Below, in pieces: positions 56,701 to 64,000 of a stretch of 64,000 nt of DNA (the first letter of the stretch is position 1; each line of letters opens with the position of its first letter). The notes beneath the pieces are model-generated. The model was given only the letters and a program-made list of their open reading frames with translations. It ran no database searches and had not been told where the DNA came from. The stretch is taken from contig JANQAO010000001.1 in assembly GCA_030386295.1 (NCBI GenBank), positions 1 to 64,000 of the forward strand, written 5' to 3'. The translations under genes were made by a program, and so were the position numbers. This DNA comes from Candidatus Persebacteraceae bacterium Df01 (GTDB lineage Bacteria; Pseudomonadota; Gammaproteobacteria; Tethybacterales; Persebacteraceae).

Positions 56701-57617
56701 TCATCACGAATTTCACCGCCGCTACCAGTAGCAGCACCGGCAAAAGGTGAAATTGCTGTTGGATGATTATGTGTTTCCGCCTTAGCGACCAGTAATAACC
56801 CTCCACTGCCAGCAGCATAAACGCCGTCAGTGGCAGGTGCGAAGTCTTCTCCGGCGGCAGCTTTGACGACAGCTGCATTGTCGGCAAAAGCGGTAATTAC
56901 ACCCTCCGGACTCGCGGCGTGAGTACGGCGAATAGACTGCATAAGCGACTCACCACCATCTTCCCACGCCGCATTAAATACTTTGTGGCGGCAATGTTCA
57001 GAATTTGCCTGCGCAAACATCAACAGTTCAGCTTCCGTCGCTTCGCGCTTCAACCGCACATACACTGCCCGCAAGTGAGCAACATCCTCTGCGGATAGCG
57101 ACAATCCCAATTCCGCATCCGCCGCCCACAAAGCTGTATCCGTTGTGGCGAAAGTGCGCGATGAGCGAGGAGAGTGCACGGCAAAAAGCCGCCGCCATTC
57201 CCTCAACCGTGGTGTCCGCAAAACGGTTTGCGTCATGCGGTCGGCGATTACATCGGGATTGAATTGCCCACTAATATCACCAATAAATAATCCTCGCTCA
57301 ACGTGCCGCAAGCCGTTCAGATGACAGCGGCGAAGAATATCTCCCGCCTTGGAAGCCCACGGCGACAGCACTCCGGGGTTGGGGATGATAATTGCCGCAT
57401 CAAGCGTTTCGTCACAAAAATTATCTGATGCTTGCAATATTTGGCGCAACAATGCCTCATCGGAGACAGACAACTGCCCTTCCCACGCCGCAAAATATGC
57501 ATAACGAACGATCAGTCCCGGCTGTTGTTGACAAATGGCGAAATCCTCACCATTGATTTTATTTTCAATCTCTCCGTCCGCCGGAAGTCCTAAATACGCA
57601 ACGTGCCGCAAGGTCAT
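53763..57617 (-). CDS. purL: Phosphoribosylformylglycinamidine synthase (large type)
   Basis: Step 4 of purine synthesis: FGAR + glutamine + ATP to FGAM. The single-chain type of proteobacteria. N-terminal domain, FGAM synthetase domains (LMFAQANSEHCRHKVFNA with the His/Arg core, AETHNHPTAISPFAGAATG, VGGMTARDQMVGPWQIPVAD) and C-terminal class I glutamine amidotransferase (FTLGVCNGCQVLAGL with catalytic Cys, PHPERVFR with His/Glu). The open frame reaches 57668 (TTG), giving 1301 aa; I prefer the ATG at 57615-57617 (1284 aa) because family likeness begins there and a TATAAT (57628-57633, minus strand) falls between the two. E. coli PurL is 1295 aa. The gene appears intact. Confidence 0.95.
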   Translation of the reverse strand: MTLRHVAYLGLPADGEIENKINGEDFAICQQQPGLIVRYAYFAAWEGQLSVSDEALLRQILQASDNFCDETLDAAIIIPNPGVLSPWASKAGDILRRCHLNGLRHVERGLFIGDISGQFNPDVIADRMTQTVLRTPRLREWRRLFAVHSPRSSRTFATTDTALWAADAELGLSLSAEDVAHLRAVYVRLKREATEAELLMFAQANSEHCRHKVFNAAWEDGGESLMQSIRRTHAASPEGVITAFADNAAVVKAAAGEDFAPATDGVYAAGSGGLLLVAKAETHNHPTAISPFAGAATGSGGEIRDEAAAGRGATARAGFSGFTVSHLGLSQCGTMQRRETPAHIASPLQIMIDGPLGAATFCNEFGRPSLGGFFRSFESDENAIDERRFGFHKPVMLAGGLGHMLSTSAGKHSIPVGAKIIQLGGPGFRIGMGGGAASSRADGGSELDYDSVQRDNADMQRRAQEVIDACRRPPHDGLILSLHDVGAGGLSNAVIELVNDAARGAQINLSEILVEDRSLSPAEIWCNESQERYVLAVMPESVDEFSAICRREACPFAVIGEATEVRRIVVMGAVEVVVDLPLADVLGGVESPPKRVVVADTRPLAVLPVCGIALRDAAYQVLRHPTVACKRFLINIGDRSVGGMTARDQMVGPWQIPVADCAAFFNDYEHPGGAVFALGERPNVAASAPDSGVRMAVAEALTNLASVGIDDLRQVKLSLNWMANCADELRTTELRTTVRAAADFCESLGVGVIVGKDSLSMRMGSGDTTVESPVMAVATAFVSHENVRRVLTPQLSGRSDTFLMLAAPGELRRLGGSILQQTSATVFADAVPDVEPTILAAFLRAVAVCHQKELLLAYHDRSDGGLWACACEMAFAANRGLMLIADGLRGPASQTDGGDVTVVGGGEVETFFNEEIGVLLEVPRECAADVLQAFADAGLPNAVQTVGYTVADKRVRVYCGGRKLLDEALSDLRQAWDETSYAIARRRDDADCATTEHQRDFDEDTGLFCRLPFTWNGDVQAPAIIGKRPRVAILREQGTNGQREMAAAFTRAGFDAVDLPMGDLRAGRQLDESFQGLAFCGGFSFGDVLGAGRGWSGGILHNAALAKMFSDFFSRSDTFTLGVCNGCQVLAGLQPLMQDASNWRFPQFERNRSKRFESRLVMVEVLPSPSPLLAGMEGAMLPVVSSHVEGRAAFASSPANIKNACAALRFVDNRGEATETYPLNPNGSAGGMTGFCSPDGRVTVMMPHPERVFRCGQLSWSPPEWKGEFSPWLNIFLNARRFVH

Positions 57618-57845
57618 AAACAGGTGAATTATATCGCTCCAATATGTAGCATTAGAAAAATCATCCAATTAATTCTGAAAAGATGTCACCGCAGAGGCAG
57701 CTTTGAACAATGTCATGCAAAAATAGCGTGACCAATATGTGGTAGGCTTCACATTGCTTTTAAATGGATGTTTTTGTCCGACAAGCCCCCGACACAGTCA
57801 ACGATTACCTCATATTCCGATTAATTTTATTTGGAGAAATCATTC

Positions 57846-58940
57846 ATGTCTAAAATAACCATCCAAGCTGCCGTTTGTCGACAATTCGGTTCTCCACTTA
57901 GCATAGAAACATTAACTCTAGCGCCGCCGACGGCGCGTGAAGTGCGCGTCAATTTGGCTGCTTGCGCCATCTGTCATTCTGACATTATTTATGCTGACGG
58001 CGGCTGGGGCGGCACACCACCAATTGTTTTTGGCCACGAAGCTGCCGGCACCGTTGTTGAAGCTGGTGCTGACAGTGGTATCGCCGTCGGCACTCGCGTT
58101 GTCGTAACACTGCTACGCTCGTGTGGCGGCTGTATTCCGTGCCAGCACGGTGCACCAACTTTGTGTGAAGACAATTTTGACCCGCTGACGCGCCTATACG
58201 ATATCAACGGCAAGCCAGTTGCCATCGGTCTAAAAACCGGCGCTTTTGCCGAACAAGTCGTTGTTGACAGCTCACAGGTCGCCACCATACACAATACTTT
58301 ACCGTTCACAGAAGCCTGTTTACTGGCTTGCGGCGTTTTGACCGGCTGGGGGGCAGTGGTAAATACCGCCAATGTTCCGCCAGGTGCCTCTGTCGCTGTT
58401 GTCGGCTGCGGTGGTGTCGGCGTTAATTGCCTGCAAGCAGCATCTATTGCCGGCGCATCGCCGCTAGTCGCGATTGATCTATCAGCAGAAAAATTGAAAT
58501 CCGCCGAACAATTTGGTACAACACACACCATCCTTGCCAACGCTGATGACTACGGCGAACAAGCACAACACATCACCGGCGGACGTGGCTTTGATTATGT
58601 TTTTATGACGGCAGGTAGCGCTAAAGCGGCGGAACAGGCTGCAAGCTTACTTGCCACGATGGGAACGTTGGTGCTAACCGGCATGCCACCAGATGGCGAT
58701 TTGGCGCGCATTAACATCGCCGACGTAGCGCAAGGACAGCGGCGCTTTCTCGGCAGTAAAATGGGTAACTCCCACCTCCGCACTGATATTCCGAAATTTC
58801 TCCGCTTACACAGTGAAGGACGGCTTAAGTTGAAGGAACTTATCGCCTCCTATTATCCGCTGGTGGACATTAACCGCGCTATGGACGCCTCTCGCCGCGG
58901 CGATGCCTTGCGCAACATCATCCTTTTTGACAACTCATGA
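57846..58940 (+). CDS. Zinc-dependent alcohol dehydrogenase (MDR superfamily)
   Basis: 364 aa. Catalytic zinc ligands Cys43 (AICHSD) and His64-Glu65 (FGHEAAG); structural-zinc cysteines 93, 96, 99 and 107 (SCGGCIPCQHGAPTLCED); Rossmann motif VAVVGCGGVGVNCLQAA and Asp (AIDLSAEKL), so NAD(H) is the likely cofactor. It resembles the class III/formaldehyde-dehydrogenase-like and Zn-ADH group used in many catabolic operons; substrate unknown. The start at 57846 follows TTGGAGA at a good distance; an earlier ATG at 57831 would place it too close. Its stop overlaps the next gene's ATG (ATGA), so the two are coupled. Confidence 0.85.
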   Translation: MSKITIQAAVCRQFGSPLSIETLTLAPPTAREVRVNLAACAICHSDIIYADGGWGGTPPIVFGHEAAGTVVEAGADSGIAVGTRVVVTLLRSCGGCIPCQHGAPTLCEDNFDPLTRLYDINGKPVAIGLKTGAFAEQVVVDSSQVATIHNTLPFTEACLLACGVLTGWGAVVNTANVPPGASVAVVGCGGVGVNCLQAASIAGASPLVAIDLSAEKLKSAEQFGTTHTILANADDYGEQAQHITGGRGFDYVFMTAGSAKAAEQAASLLATMGTLVLTGMPPDGDLARINIADVAQGQRRFLGSKMGNSHLRTDIPKFLRLHSEGRLKLKELIASYYPLVDINRAMDASRRGDALRNIILFDNS

Positions 58941-60046
58941 AAATACAAAAAATAGAAACTTTTTGCACTTCCACTGTCGGTATCACACGAGTAACAACCG
59001 ACAGCGGCGCACAAGGATGGGGACAGGTGTCAACCTATCATGCCGACATTTCATCTACAGTATTACATCGGCAAGTGGCACCTTGGGCGCTCGGCATGGA
59101 AGTGGAAGAACCTGCACAATTTGACGATTTGATCGCCCGCATTTTTGAGTGCGAACACAAATTTCCAGGCTCCTACTTGTGTCGTGCTGTCGGTGGATTA
59201 GAAACAGCACTGTGGGATATGCTCGGCAAGCGACACAGCAAAACGGTCTGTGAACTGCTTGGCGGCAAGCCACGCCCACTACGCGTTTATGCCTCCAGTA
59301 TGAAACGAAATATTGCACCGAAAGATGAAGCAGCTCGGTTTTTCCACCTCCGCGAAGAGTGTGGTTATGACGCTTTTAAGTTTCGCGTTGGTGCCGAATG
59401 CGGTCGCAATCAGGATGAATGGCTGGGACGAACGGAGGCTATTATTCCGGCGATACGACAGGCATTGGGTGATAACGCAACCTTGTTGGCGGATGCTAAT
59501 AGCTGTTATGAACCGGCACAAGCAATTGCTGTCGGACGTATGTTGGAAGAGTACGGCGTCGTCCATTATGATGAACCGTGCCCGTACTGGCGACCTGATT
59601 GGACAAAACAAGTACGGAAAGCACTGACATTGGACGTAACCGGCGGCGAACAAGACAATAATCTGACGCTATGGCGTTATCTGATTGATGACCATGTCAT
59701 GGACGTGGCACAGCCAGATATTTGTTATTTGGGTGGCATTGGTCGGACGTTACATGTCGCAACATTGGCGCAAGCCGCCGGCATACCGATAACACCGCAT
59801 TCTGCTAATCTATCTTTGGTAACGATTTTCACACTACATTTAATGGGTGCACTTACCAATGCCGGCCCATATGTTGAATTTTCAATTGAGGGAGAAGATT
59901 ACTATCCGTGGCAATATGGCATTTATGAACCAATGCCAATTGCCAGAGACGGCAAAGTGGAAATTCCAACAGCACCTGGTTGGGGCATCCGCATCAAAGA
60001 CGACTGGCTGCAACAAGCAGCTTATCAATGCAGCGAAAAAAACTAA
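58937..60046 (+). CDS. Enolase-superfamily dehydratase/racemase (mandelate racemase-like)
   Basis: 369 aa. N-terminal capping domain followed by a TIM barrel with metal ligands Asp186 (LLADANSCY), Glu213 (YDEPCP) and Glu238 (GGEQDN). The acid/base side has Lys148/Arg150 (FKFRVG, K-x-R) and an Asp261/His288 pair (QPDICYLGG; TPHSANLS), which is the mandelate-racemase-subgroup arrangement. Members abstract the alpha proton of a carboxylate, typically to dehydrate or racemise sugar acids or to act on similar substrates. The substrate is not predictable. Translation probably coupled to the dehydrogenase; the two may form one catabolic pathway. Confidence 0.83.
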   Translation: MKIQKIETFCTSTVGITRVTTDSGAQGWGQVSTYHADISSTVLHRQVAPWALGMEVEEPAQFDDLIARIFECEHKFPGSYLCRAVGGLETALWDMLGKRHSKTVCELLGGKPRPLRVYASSMKRNIAPKDEAARFFHLREECGYDAFKFRVGAECGRNQDEWLGRTEAIIPAIRQALGDNATLLADANSCYEPAQAIAVGRMLEEYGVVHYDEPCPYWRPDWTKQVRKALTLDVTGGEQDNNLTLWRYLIDDHVMDVAQPDICYLGGIGRTLHVATLAQAAGIPITPHSANLSLVTIFTLHLMGALTNAGPYVEFSIEGEDYYPWQYGIYEPMPIARDGKVEIPTAPGWGIRIKDDWLQQAAYQCSEKN

Positions 60047-60269
60047 TACAGCGCTAAAGCACTTACTACCTTAATTTCTTTCAGACTTAAATACGACCTA
60101 TTGTGGTGATTGTTTAACCTGCTGCTGCGCAACAAAATAGTAATATAACGAATTTCTACATGTCGTGAGCGAGCCTGCAAAATGGTAAAGAGTGTTTTGG
60201 GTCGTTCAAACAACCGGGGCGAAAGCGGATGACGCCTGTTTTATCACCGCACACTGAAAGACAACTACA
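60047..60269 (+). promoter_or_regulatory. Long leader before creatinase gene
   Basis: 223 nt with no gene. The 3' part contains GGTCGTTCAAACAACC (60200-60215) and GGCG-N11-CGCC (60219-60237) hairpin-type segments followed by a U-poor stretch up to the start at 60270. They could be part of a structured 5' leader or an operator, but I recognise no known riboswitch (glycine, guanidine, TPP and SAM patterns were considered and not matched). A TAATATAAC at about 60139-60147 could serve as a -10 region. Confidence 0.25.
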
Positions 60270-61472
60270 ATGAAAGATCTGTTAACAATTGAAAACGGCA
60301 CCCGTGCAATGCACACTTTTTCTGATGCCGAATACGCTCGGCGCCACGCGGCACTGTTTAATTTAATGCAAGAAAGCGACATTAGCGCCGCTTTTTTTAC
60401 TTCTATTCACAACGTTAATTATTATGCCGATTTTTTGTACTGTGCTTTTGGTCGCCCGTACGGCTTAGCAATGTATGATGGTAAAGTTACCACGGTTTCG
60501 GCGAATATTGACGGCGGTCAGCCCGGACGACGGACTGTTGGAGATAATTTGGTATATACCGATTGGCGGCGCGACAATTTCTTCCGCGCGGCACAGCAAC
60601 TATTGCCCACACGTGGAACAATCGGCGTAGAAATGGACCATATCAGTGCTGACAATTTGCAAAAATTACGCGACGCACTACCCGACTGTGAATTTAAAGA
60701 CATTTCCAAACCAGCAATGCGCCTGCGGATGATTAAATCCGACGAAGAAATTGCGCACATCAAACAAGGCACGCAAGTTTGTGACATCGGCGGTGCGGCA
60801 GTAACCGCAGCGGTGCGGGAGGGCGTTTGCGAACATGAAGTTGCACTAGAATCCACGCGCACAATGGTACGTGAAATTTCTCGCCGTTTTCCGCATGCCG
60901 AATTAATGGACACTTGGACTTGGTTTCAATCCGGCATTAACACCGACGGCGCACATAATCCGGTCACCACCCGCGCGGTACGACACGGCGACATTCTCTC
61001 GTTGAATTGCTTTTCTATGATTGCCGGCTATTACACCGCCTTGGAGCGAACGCTATTTTATGGCGATTGTGATGCCGATTCGCTGCGCCTATGGAAAATC
61101 AACGTTGAAGTACACGAAGCGGGATTAAAATTGATTCGTCCCGGCGCACGTTGCTGTGACATTGCCGCCGAATTAAATAAAATTTATAAGTCATACGACT
61201 TACTGGAGCGACGGACGTTTGGTTATGGACATTCTTTTGGTGTTTTGTGCCATTACTACGGACGCGAAGCCGGGTTGGAATTACGGGAAGATATTGAAAC
61301 GATTTTACAGCCGAATATGGTTGTTTCCATGGAACCAATGATCATGATTCCGGAAGGCTCTCCCGGCGCGGGCGGCTATCGTGAACATGACATTTTGGTG
61401 ATAACCGACAATGCCGCAGAAAATATTACCGGCTTTCCTTACGGTCCAGAACACAATATTATCAACGCTTAA
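60270..61472 (+). CDS. Creatinase (creatine amidinohydrolase)
   Basis: 400 aa, 'pita-bread' fold related to M24 aminopeptidases but metal-free: creatine + H2O to sarcosine + urea. The likeness to the Pseudomonas putida enzyme runs along the entire length as I recall it: HNVNYYADFLYCAFGRPYG, SANIDGGQPGRRTVGDN, IVYTDW-like LVYTDWRRDN, ELMDTWTWFQSGINTDGAHN, GYYTALERTLF, FGYGHSFGVLCHYYGREAGL and MVVSMEPMIMIPEG. Active-site residues line up: His229 (P. putida His232), Glu259 (Glu262), Glu355 (Glu358), Arg62 and Arg332 (Arg64, Arg335). Metal ligands of true aminopeptidases are absent, as in creatinase. No sarcosine oxidase or creatininase is in view. The gene is intact and stands alone downstream of the enolase-superfamily gene. 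Confidence 0.92.
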   Translation: MKDLLTIENGTRAMHTFSDAEYARRHAALFNLMQESDISAAFFTSIHNVNYYADFLYCAFGRPYGLAMYDGKVTTVSANIDGGQPGRRTVGDNLVYTDWRRDNFFRAAQQLLPTRGTIGVEMDHISADNLQKLRDALPDCEFKDISKPAMRLRMIKSDEEIAHIKQGTQVCDIGGAAVTAAVREGVCEHEVALESTRTMVREISRRFPHAELMDTWTWFQSGINTDGAHNPVTTRAVRHGDILSLNCFSMIAGYYTALERTLFYGDCDADSLRLWKINVEVHEAGLKLIRPGARCCDIAAELNKIYKSYDLLERRTFGYGHSFGVLCHYYGREAGLELREDIETILQPNMVVSMEPMIMIPEGSPGAGGYREHDILVITDNAAENITGFPYGPEHNIINA

Positions 61473-61517
61473 AGCATCCTTTTAAGCATAAATAATAATG
61501 CGCAACTGGTCAACCTA

Positions 61518-61925
61518 TTAATTCACCATGCTAGGGACAACAAGAGAAAAAATAGGAATGGCAGCATCAAAATGGCTTCCGTCATCCAGTCGCATGGTGT
61601 AAACACCGGTCATGGAGCCAGCGGGGGTCGGCATATCCACATAACTGGTATAGCAAAAAGTTGTATCGGGTGTAATCCTAGGCTGCTTTCCAATAACGCC
61701 ATCGCCGCGCACTTCTCGAATATCACCGTTTCCGTCAGTGATTTTCCAAGCGCGCGAAAGCAATTGGAAGGCGGCGTTCCCCACATTACAAATAGTAATT
61801 TCGTAGGCAAAGATAAATTCGCCGCCATCAACTAGGTTAGCATGAGGCAGATAATTAGCTTTCACCAACACTTCCACTTTGGCACCAACTGCGTCGGTTA
61901 AAGCCGAAACCATACGTGTAGACAT
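61518..61925 (-). CDS. apaG: ApaG domain protein
   Basis: 135 aa from ATG 61923-61925 (an upstream GTG-like opening at 61961 overlaps rpe and is unlikely). Immunoglobulin/fibronectin-III-like fold with FIFAYEITICNVGNAAFQLL, SRAWKITDGNGDIREVRGDG, VIGKQPRITPDTTFCYTSYV and MTGVYTMRLDDGSHFDAAIP. ApaG is linked genetically to Co2+/Mg2+ resistance and ap4A metabolism in enterics, and its biochemical role is unsettled. It is divergent from rpe (27 nt between starts). Confidence 0.9.
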   Translation of the reverse strand: MSTRMVSALTDAVGAKVEVLVKANYLPHANLVDGGEFIFAYEITICNVGNAAFQLLSRAWKITDGNGDIREVRGDGVIGKQPRITPDTTFCYTSYVDMPTPAGSMTGVYTMRLDDGSHFDAAIPIFSLVVPSMVN

Positions 61926-61952
61926 ACGGGGAGTATAATCTGACTTGTAATT

Positions 61953-62615
61953 ATGGTGCAACCGCCGGTTATCGCCGCTAGTTTGTTGTCGGCTGATTTT
62001 TCACGTCTAGGAGAAGAATCTCGCCAAGTGCTTGGCGCGGGCGCCGATTGGCTACACTTTGATGTAATGGATAACCATTACGTACCCAATCTAACTTTTG
62101 GTGCACCTGTTTGTGCAGCATTGCGTCACCACTTACCAACAGCAGTACTGGATACGCACTTAATGACCTCGCCGGTAGATAATTTAATTGAGCCTTTTGC
62201 CGAAGCTGGCGCCAATATTTTAACGTTTCATCCAGAAGCAACGACACACCCGCACCGGACTGCCACCCGCATCACCGCTACTGGCATGCAATGCGGCATA
62301 GCGCTCAATCCGGCAACTCCATTGACTCAGCTAGATTATCTGCTGGATGTCGCAGACCTTGTATTGCTTATGACAGTTAATCCCGGTTTTGGCGGGCAAA
62401 AATTTATCTGCCAGATGCTAAATAAAATTTCCTCCTTGCGCCGGCAACTAGACGACAGTGGACGATCGATTCGCCTGCAAGTAGACGGTGGCGTCAATGC
62501 GGAAACGGCCTCCCAGTGTCTAGCCGCTGGTGCCGACACACTGGTAGCAGGCAATGCCATCTTTAGCACTGACGATTATGCGCTTGCTGTGGCAGGATTA
62601 CGAAAATCGGCATGA
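61953..62615 (+). CDS. rpe: Ribulose-phosphate 3-epimerase
   Basis: Interconverts D-ribulose 5-phosphate and D-xylulose 5-phosphate. 220 aa TIM barrel: IAASLLSADFSRLGEESRQV (metal/catalytic region), WLHFDVMDNHYVPNLTFGAP, VLDTHLMTSPVDNLIEPFAE, LALNP-like IALNPATPLTQLDYLLD, LMTVNPGFGGQKFI and LQVDGGVNAETAS. DNHY carries Asn where the usual form is D-G-x-F/H. The C-terminal phosphate-binding loop (LVAGNAIF) is intact. Its stop overlaps the gph start by 4 nt. Confidence 0.95.
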   Translation: MVQPPVIAASLLSADFSRLGEESRQVLGAGADWLHFDVMDNHYVPNLTFGAPVCAALRHHLPTAVLDTHLMTSPVDNLIEPFAEAGANILTFHPEATTHPHRTATRITATGMQCGIALNPATPLTQLDYLLDVADLVLLMTVNPGFGGQKFICQMLNKISSLRRQLDDSGRSIRLQVDGGVNAETASQCLAAGADTLVAGNAIFSTDDYALAVAGLRKSA

Positions 62616-63307
62616 CAAAAGCGCTTTTGTTTGACTTAGACGGCACTTTGATTGATTCAGCACCAGACATTCACGCCGCTGCTATTGGTACATTAAACGA
62701 CTTACAACTGCCACCAGTGCCTTTGTCGGAAGCCAAACAGTATATCGGCGACGGCATGGAACGGTTTGTAAAGCGTATTCTCACCCGCCAGTGGTGGGGA
62801 GAACCAGCAACTGACCTGTTAACACACGCTAAAGTCCGTATGAATATTCATTACGAACGGGAATGCACAGTACGCCGCTTAATATATGATGGCGTAAAAG
62901 AAACACTAACGACACTGCAAGCGGCGGGAATAGCGCTGGGATGCGTAACGAATAAACCGTTACGTTTTACTCAACCAGTACTAGCTGCGTGTGGGCTGGA
63001 CGTTTTCTTTAGTGCCGTTGTGGCAGGAGACTCGTTACCTGTCAAAAAACCCGCTCCCGAACCGTTACAAGAAGCATGTCACTTACTCAACGTAGATTGC
63101 CACGATACGTGGATGGTAGGCGATTCTGTTGCCGATGCTCGCGCCGCCACCGCCGCCGGCTGCCACTTTGCTGTCGTGTCATACGGCTACCACCGCAACG
63201 GTCATTTACCAGACGCTGACACTGTGATAAAATTTTTTCCTGAAGTAATAAACTTAATTAATTTTCAATATTCTACTGAAAAGAAAACCTCTCATGCTGG
63301 CTGTTGA
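62612..63307 (+). CDS. gph: Phosphoglycolate phosphatase
   Basis: HAD-superfamily phosphatase that clears 2-phosphoglycolate formed by DNA repair and oxygenation. 231 aa. Motif I LLFDLDGTLIDSAPD (nucleophile Asp), motif II GCVTNKP, motif III KKPAPEPL, motif IV MVGDSVADARAATAAG. The rpe-gph pairing is the standard gammaproteobacterial order. ATG at 62612 overlaps the rpe stop. Start of the ABC gene overlaps its own 3' end (63294). Confidence 0.93.
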   Translation: MTKALLFDLDGTLIDSAPDIHAAAIGTLNDLQLPPVPLSEAKQYIGDGMERFVKRILTRQWWGEPATDLLTHAKVRMNIHYERECTVRRLIYDGVKETLTTLQAAGIALGCVTNKPLRFTQPVLAACGLDVFFSAVVAGDSLPVKKPAPEPLQEACHLLNVDCHDTWMVGDSVADARAATAAGCHFAVVSYGYHRNGHLPDADTVIKFFPEVINLINFQYSTEKKTSHAGC

Positions 63308-64000
63308 AGTTCACAATTTAACTAAATCTTACTATGGCACTCCCGTATTGCGGGGCATTAATTTTTCTGTTGAGGCTGGTCAATCTTTTGGCTTTGCTGG
63401 AATTAATGGCGCGGGTAAGAGTACATTTTTGAAATGTCTGCTGGATTTTTGCCATTACGAAAGCGGTGATATTCGTCTGTTCGATGTATCTAGTAAAAAC
63501 CGACATGCTCGAGCGCGTATGGCATTTTTACCGGAGCGCTTTATTCCACCCTATTATTTAACTGGCGAACAGTTTTTGCGCTTTATGATGAAACTACAAG
63601 ATACACCTTTTTCACATAAGCAGGCACTGGAAATGCTAGCCGATTTGGATTTAGATGATTCAGCACTCCGAAAGCCGGTGCGCTCATTTTCCAAGGGAAT
63701 GACCCAAAAATTGGGATTGGCATCTTGTTTTTTAGCCGAGCGTGACATCTATTTTTTAGATGAGCCCATGAGTGGACTAGACCCCAAAGCGCGAGTGCTA
63801 GTTAAACGTCAATTTAGCAAACTCGCAGAACGCGGTGCAACACTTTTTTTTACTTCCCACATGCTAGCCGATATCGAAGAAGTCTGCTCACGCATGGGAG
63901 TGTTGCATGACGGCCGCATTTGCTACCTCGGAACACCGGCAATGATGCGAGAGCAGTTTGGCGGCAATACACTAGAAGAAGCTTACTTAGCAGCGATTAA
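63294..64000 (+). CDS. ABC transporter ATP-binding protein (5' part)
   Basis: About 235 codons, running off the right edge. Walker A GINGAGKSTFLK, the D-loop/Q-loop region ARMAFLPERF, signature SFSKGMTQKLGLAS (an S-x-G-M-x-Q type, seen in export-type ATPases such as the CcmA/NatA group), Walker B IYFLDEPMSGLDPKAR, and the switch FTSHMLADIEEVCSRM. It has the form of a lone ATPase that pairs with a separate permease. The ATG at 63294 overlaps the gph coding end. Likely an exporter or ABC-2-type system; the permease should be just past the window. Confidence 0.82.
   Translation, partial: MLAVEVHNLTKSYYGTPVLRGINFSVEAGQSFGFAGINGAGKSTFLKCLLDFCHYESGDIRLFDVSSKNRHARARMAFLPERFIPPYYLTGEQFLRFMMKLQDTPFSHKQALEMLADLDLDDSALRKPVRSFSKGMTQKLGLASCFLAERDIYFLDEPMSGLDPKARVLVKRQFSKLAERGATLFFTSHMLADIEEVCSRMGVLHDGRICYLGTPAMMREQFGGNTLEEAYLAAI

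Noticed and set aside
55145-57262. Several plus-strand open frames of 70-120 codons
   Set aside because: They lie antisense to purL, have low-complexity composition and no ribosome-binding sites.
60180-60269. Known riboswitch (glycine or guanidine class) before creatinase
   Set aside because: The conserved cores of these classes are not present.
1-64000. tRNA, rRNA, CRISPR arrays and insertion sequences
   Set aside because: I found no T-loop/anticodon patterns, rRNA segments, regularly spaced repeats or transposase motifs in the gaps.

Overview
The window comes from a proteobacterial chromosome, most likely gammaproteobacterial or a near relative. The evidence is gene order: gmk-rpoZ-spoT, hisS-yfgM-bamB-der-hflX-hflK-hflC, a lepA-lepB-rnc-era-pdxJ-acpS-nagZ run, sspA/sspB beside petABC, and split-subunit glycyl-tRNA synthetase. 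Most of it is tightly packed housekeeping sequence with 1-4 nt start/stop overlaps. Two islands of broken genes (about 7.2-9.15 kb and 50.4-51.85 kb) and several missing canonical neighbours (recO between pdxJ and era, hfq before hflX) suggest a genome undergoing erosion. Creatinase and a polyamine importer fit a host-associated or nitrogen-scavenging life; this is inference and I cannot name the species.

Layout. 0-7.2 kb: the 5' part of a cysteine desulfurase (leftward), then rightward glyQ-pyrE-glyS, an anchored alpha/beta hydrolase and dxs. 7.2-9.15 kb: a decayed patch holding a methyltransferase gene with an in-frame amber codon, a LexA/S24-type protease remnant with frameshifts and a stop, a short orphan gene, and a 60-bp palindrome. 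9.15-13.8 kb, leftward: a stand-alone Aas-type acyl ligase, spoT, rpoZ, gmk. 13.9-25.5 kb, rightward: hisS, yfgM-like, bamB, der, hflX, hflKC, an M23 peptidase and secA. serC faces secA, and potDBCA (polyamine ABC importer) follows. 31.0-37.3 kb, leftward: lepA-lepB-rnc-era-pdxJ-acpS-nagZ.

37.4-50.4 kb is a 12-gene leftward run with gaps of at most 26 nt. It starts with seven genes of a type IV pilus/MSHA-like or type II secretion-like machine (secretin lipoprotein, TPR membrane protein, GspE/MshE ATPase, GspF/MshG platform protein, a PilM/PilN-like protein, a PilO-like protein, a secreted MshK-like protein) but has no pilin or prepilin peptidase. It continues straight into petABC (cytochrome bc1) and sspAB. 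By eye the pilus-like part is richer in A+T than its flanks. It is the most distinctive accessory block here.

50.4-51.85 kb holds a gutted clpB: frameshifted N-domain, then part of the second AAA module and the C-terminal tail, with most of the gene deleted. A second broken copy of the same methyltransferase family as at 7.5-8.2 kb lies between the pieces. 51.85-57.6 kb, leftward: a MoaB/CinA-domain protein, a family 4 glycosyltransferase and purL. 57.8-61.5 kb, rightward: a zinc alcohol dehydrogenase, a mandelate-racemase-type enolase-superfamily enzyme and a well-preserved creatinase, which looks like an acquired catabolic set. The window ends with apaG (leftward), rpe, gph and the 5' part of an ABC-transporter ATPase.
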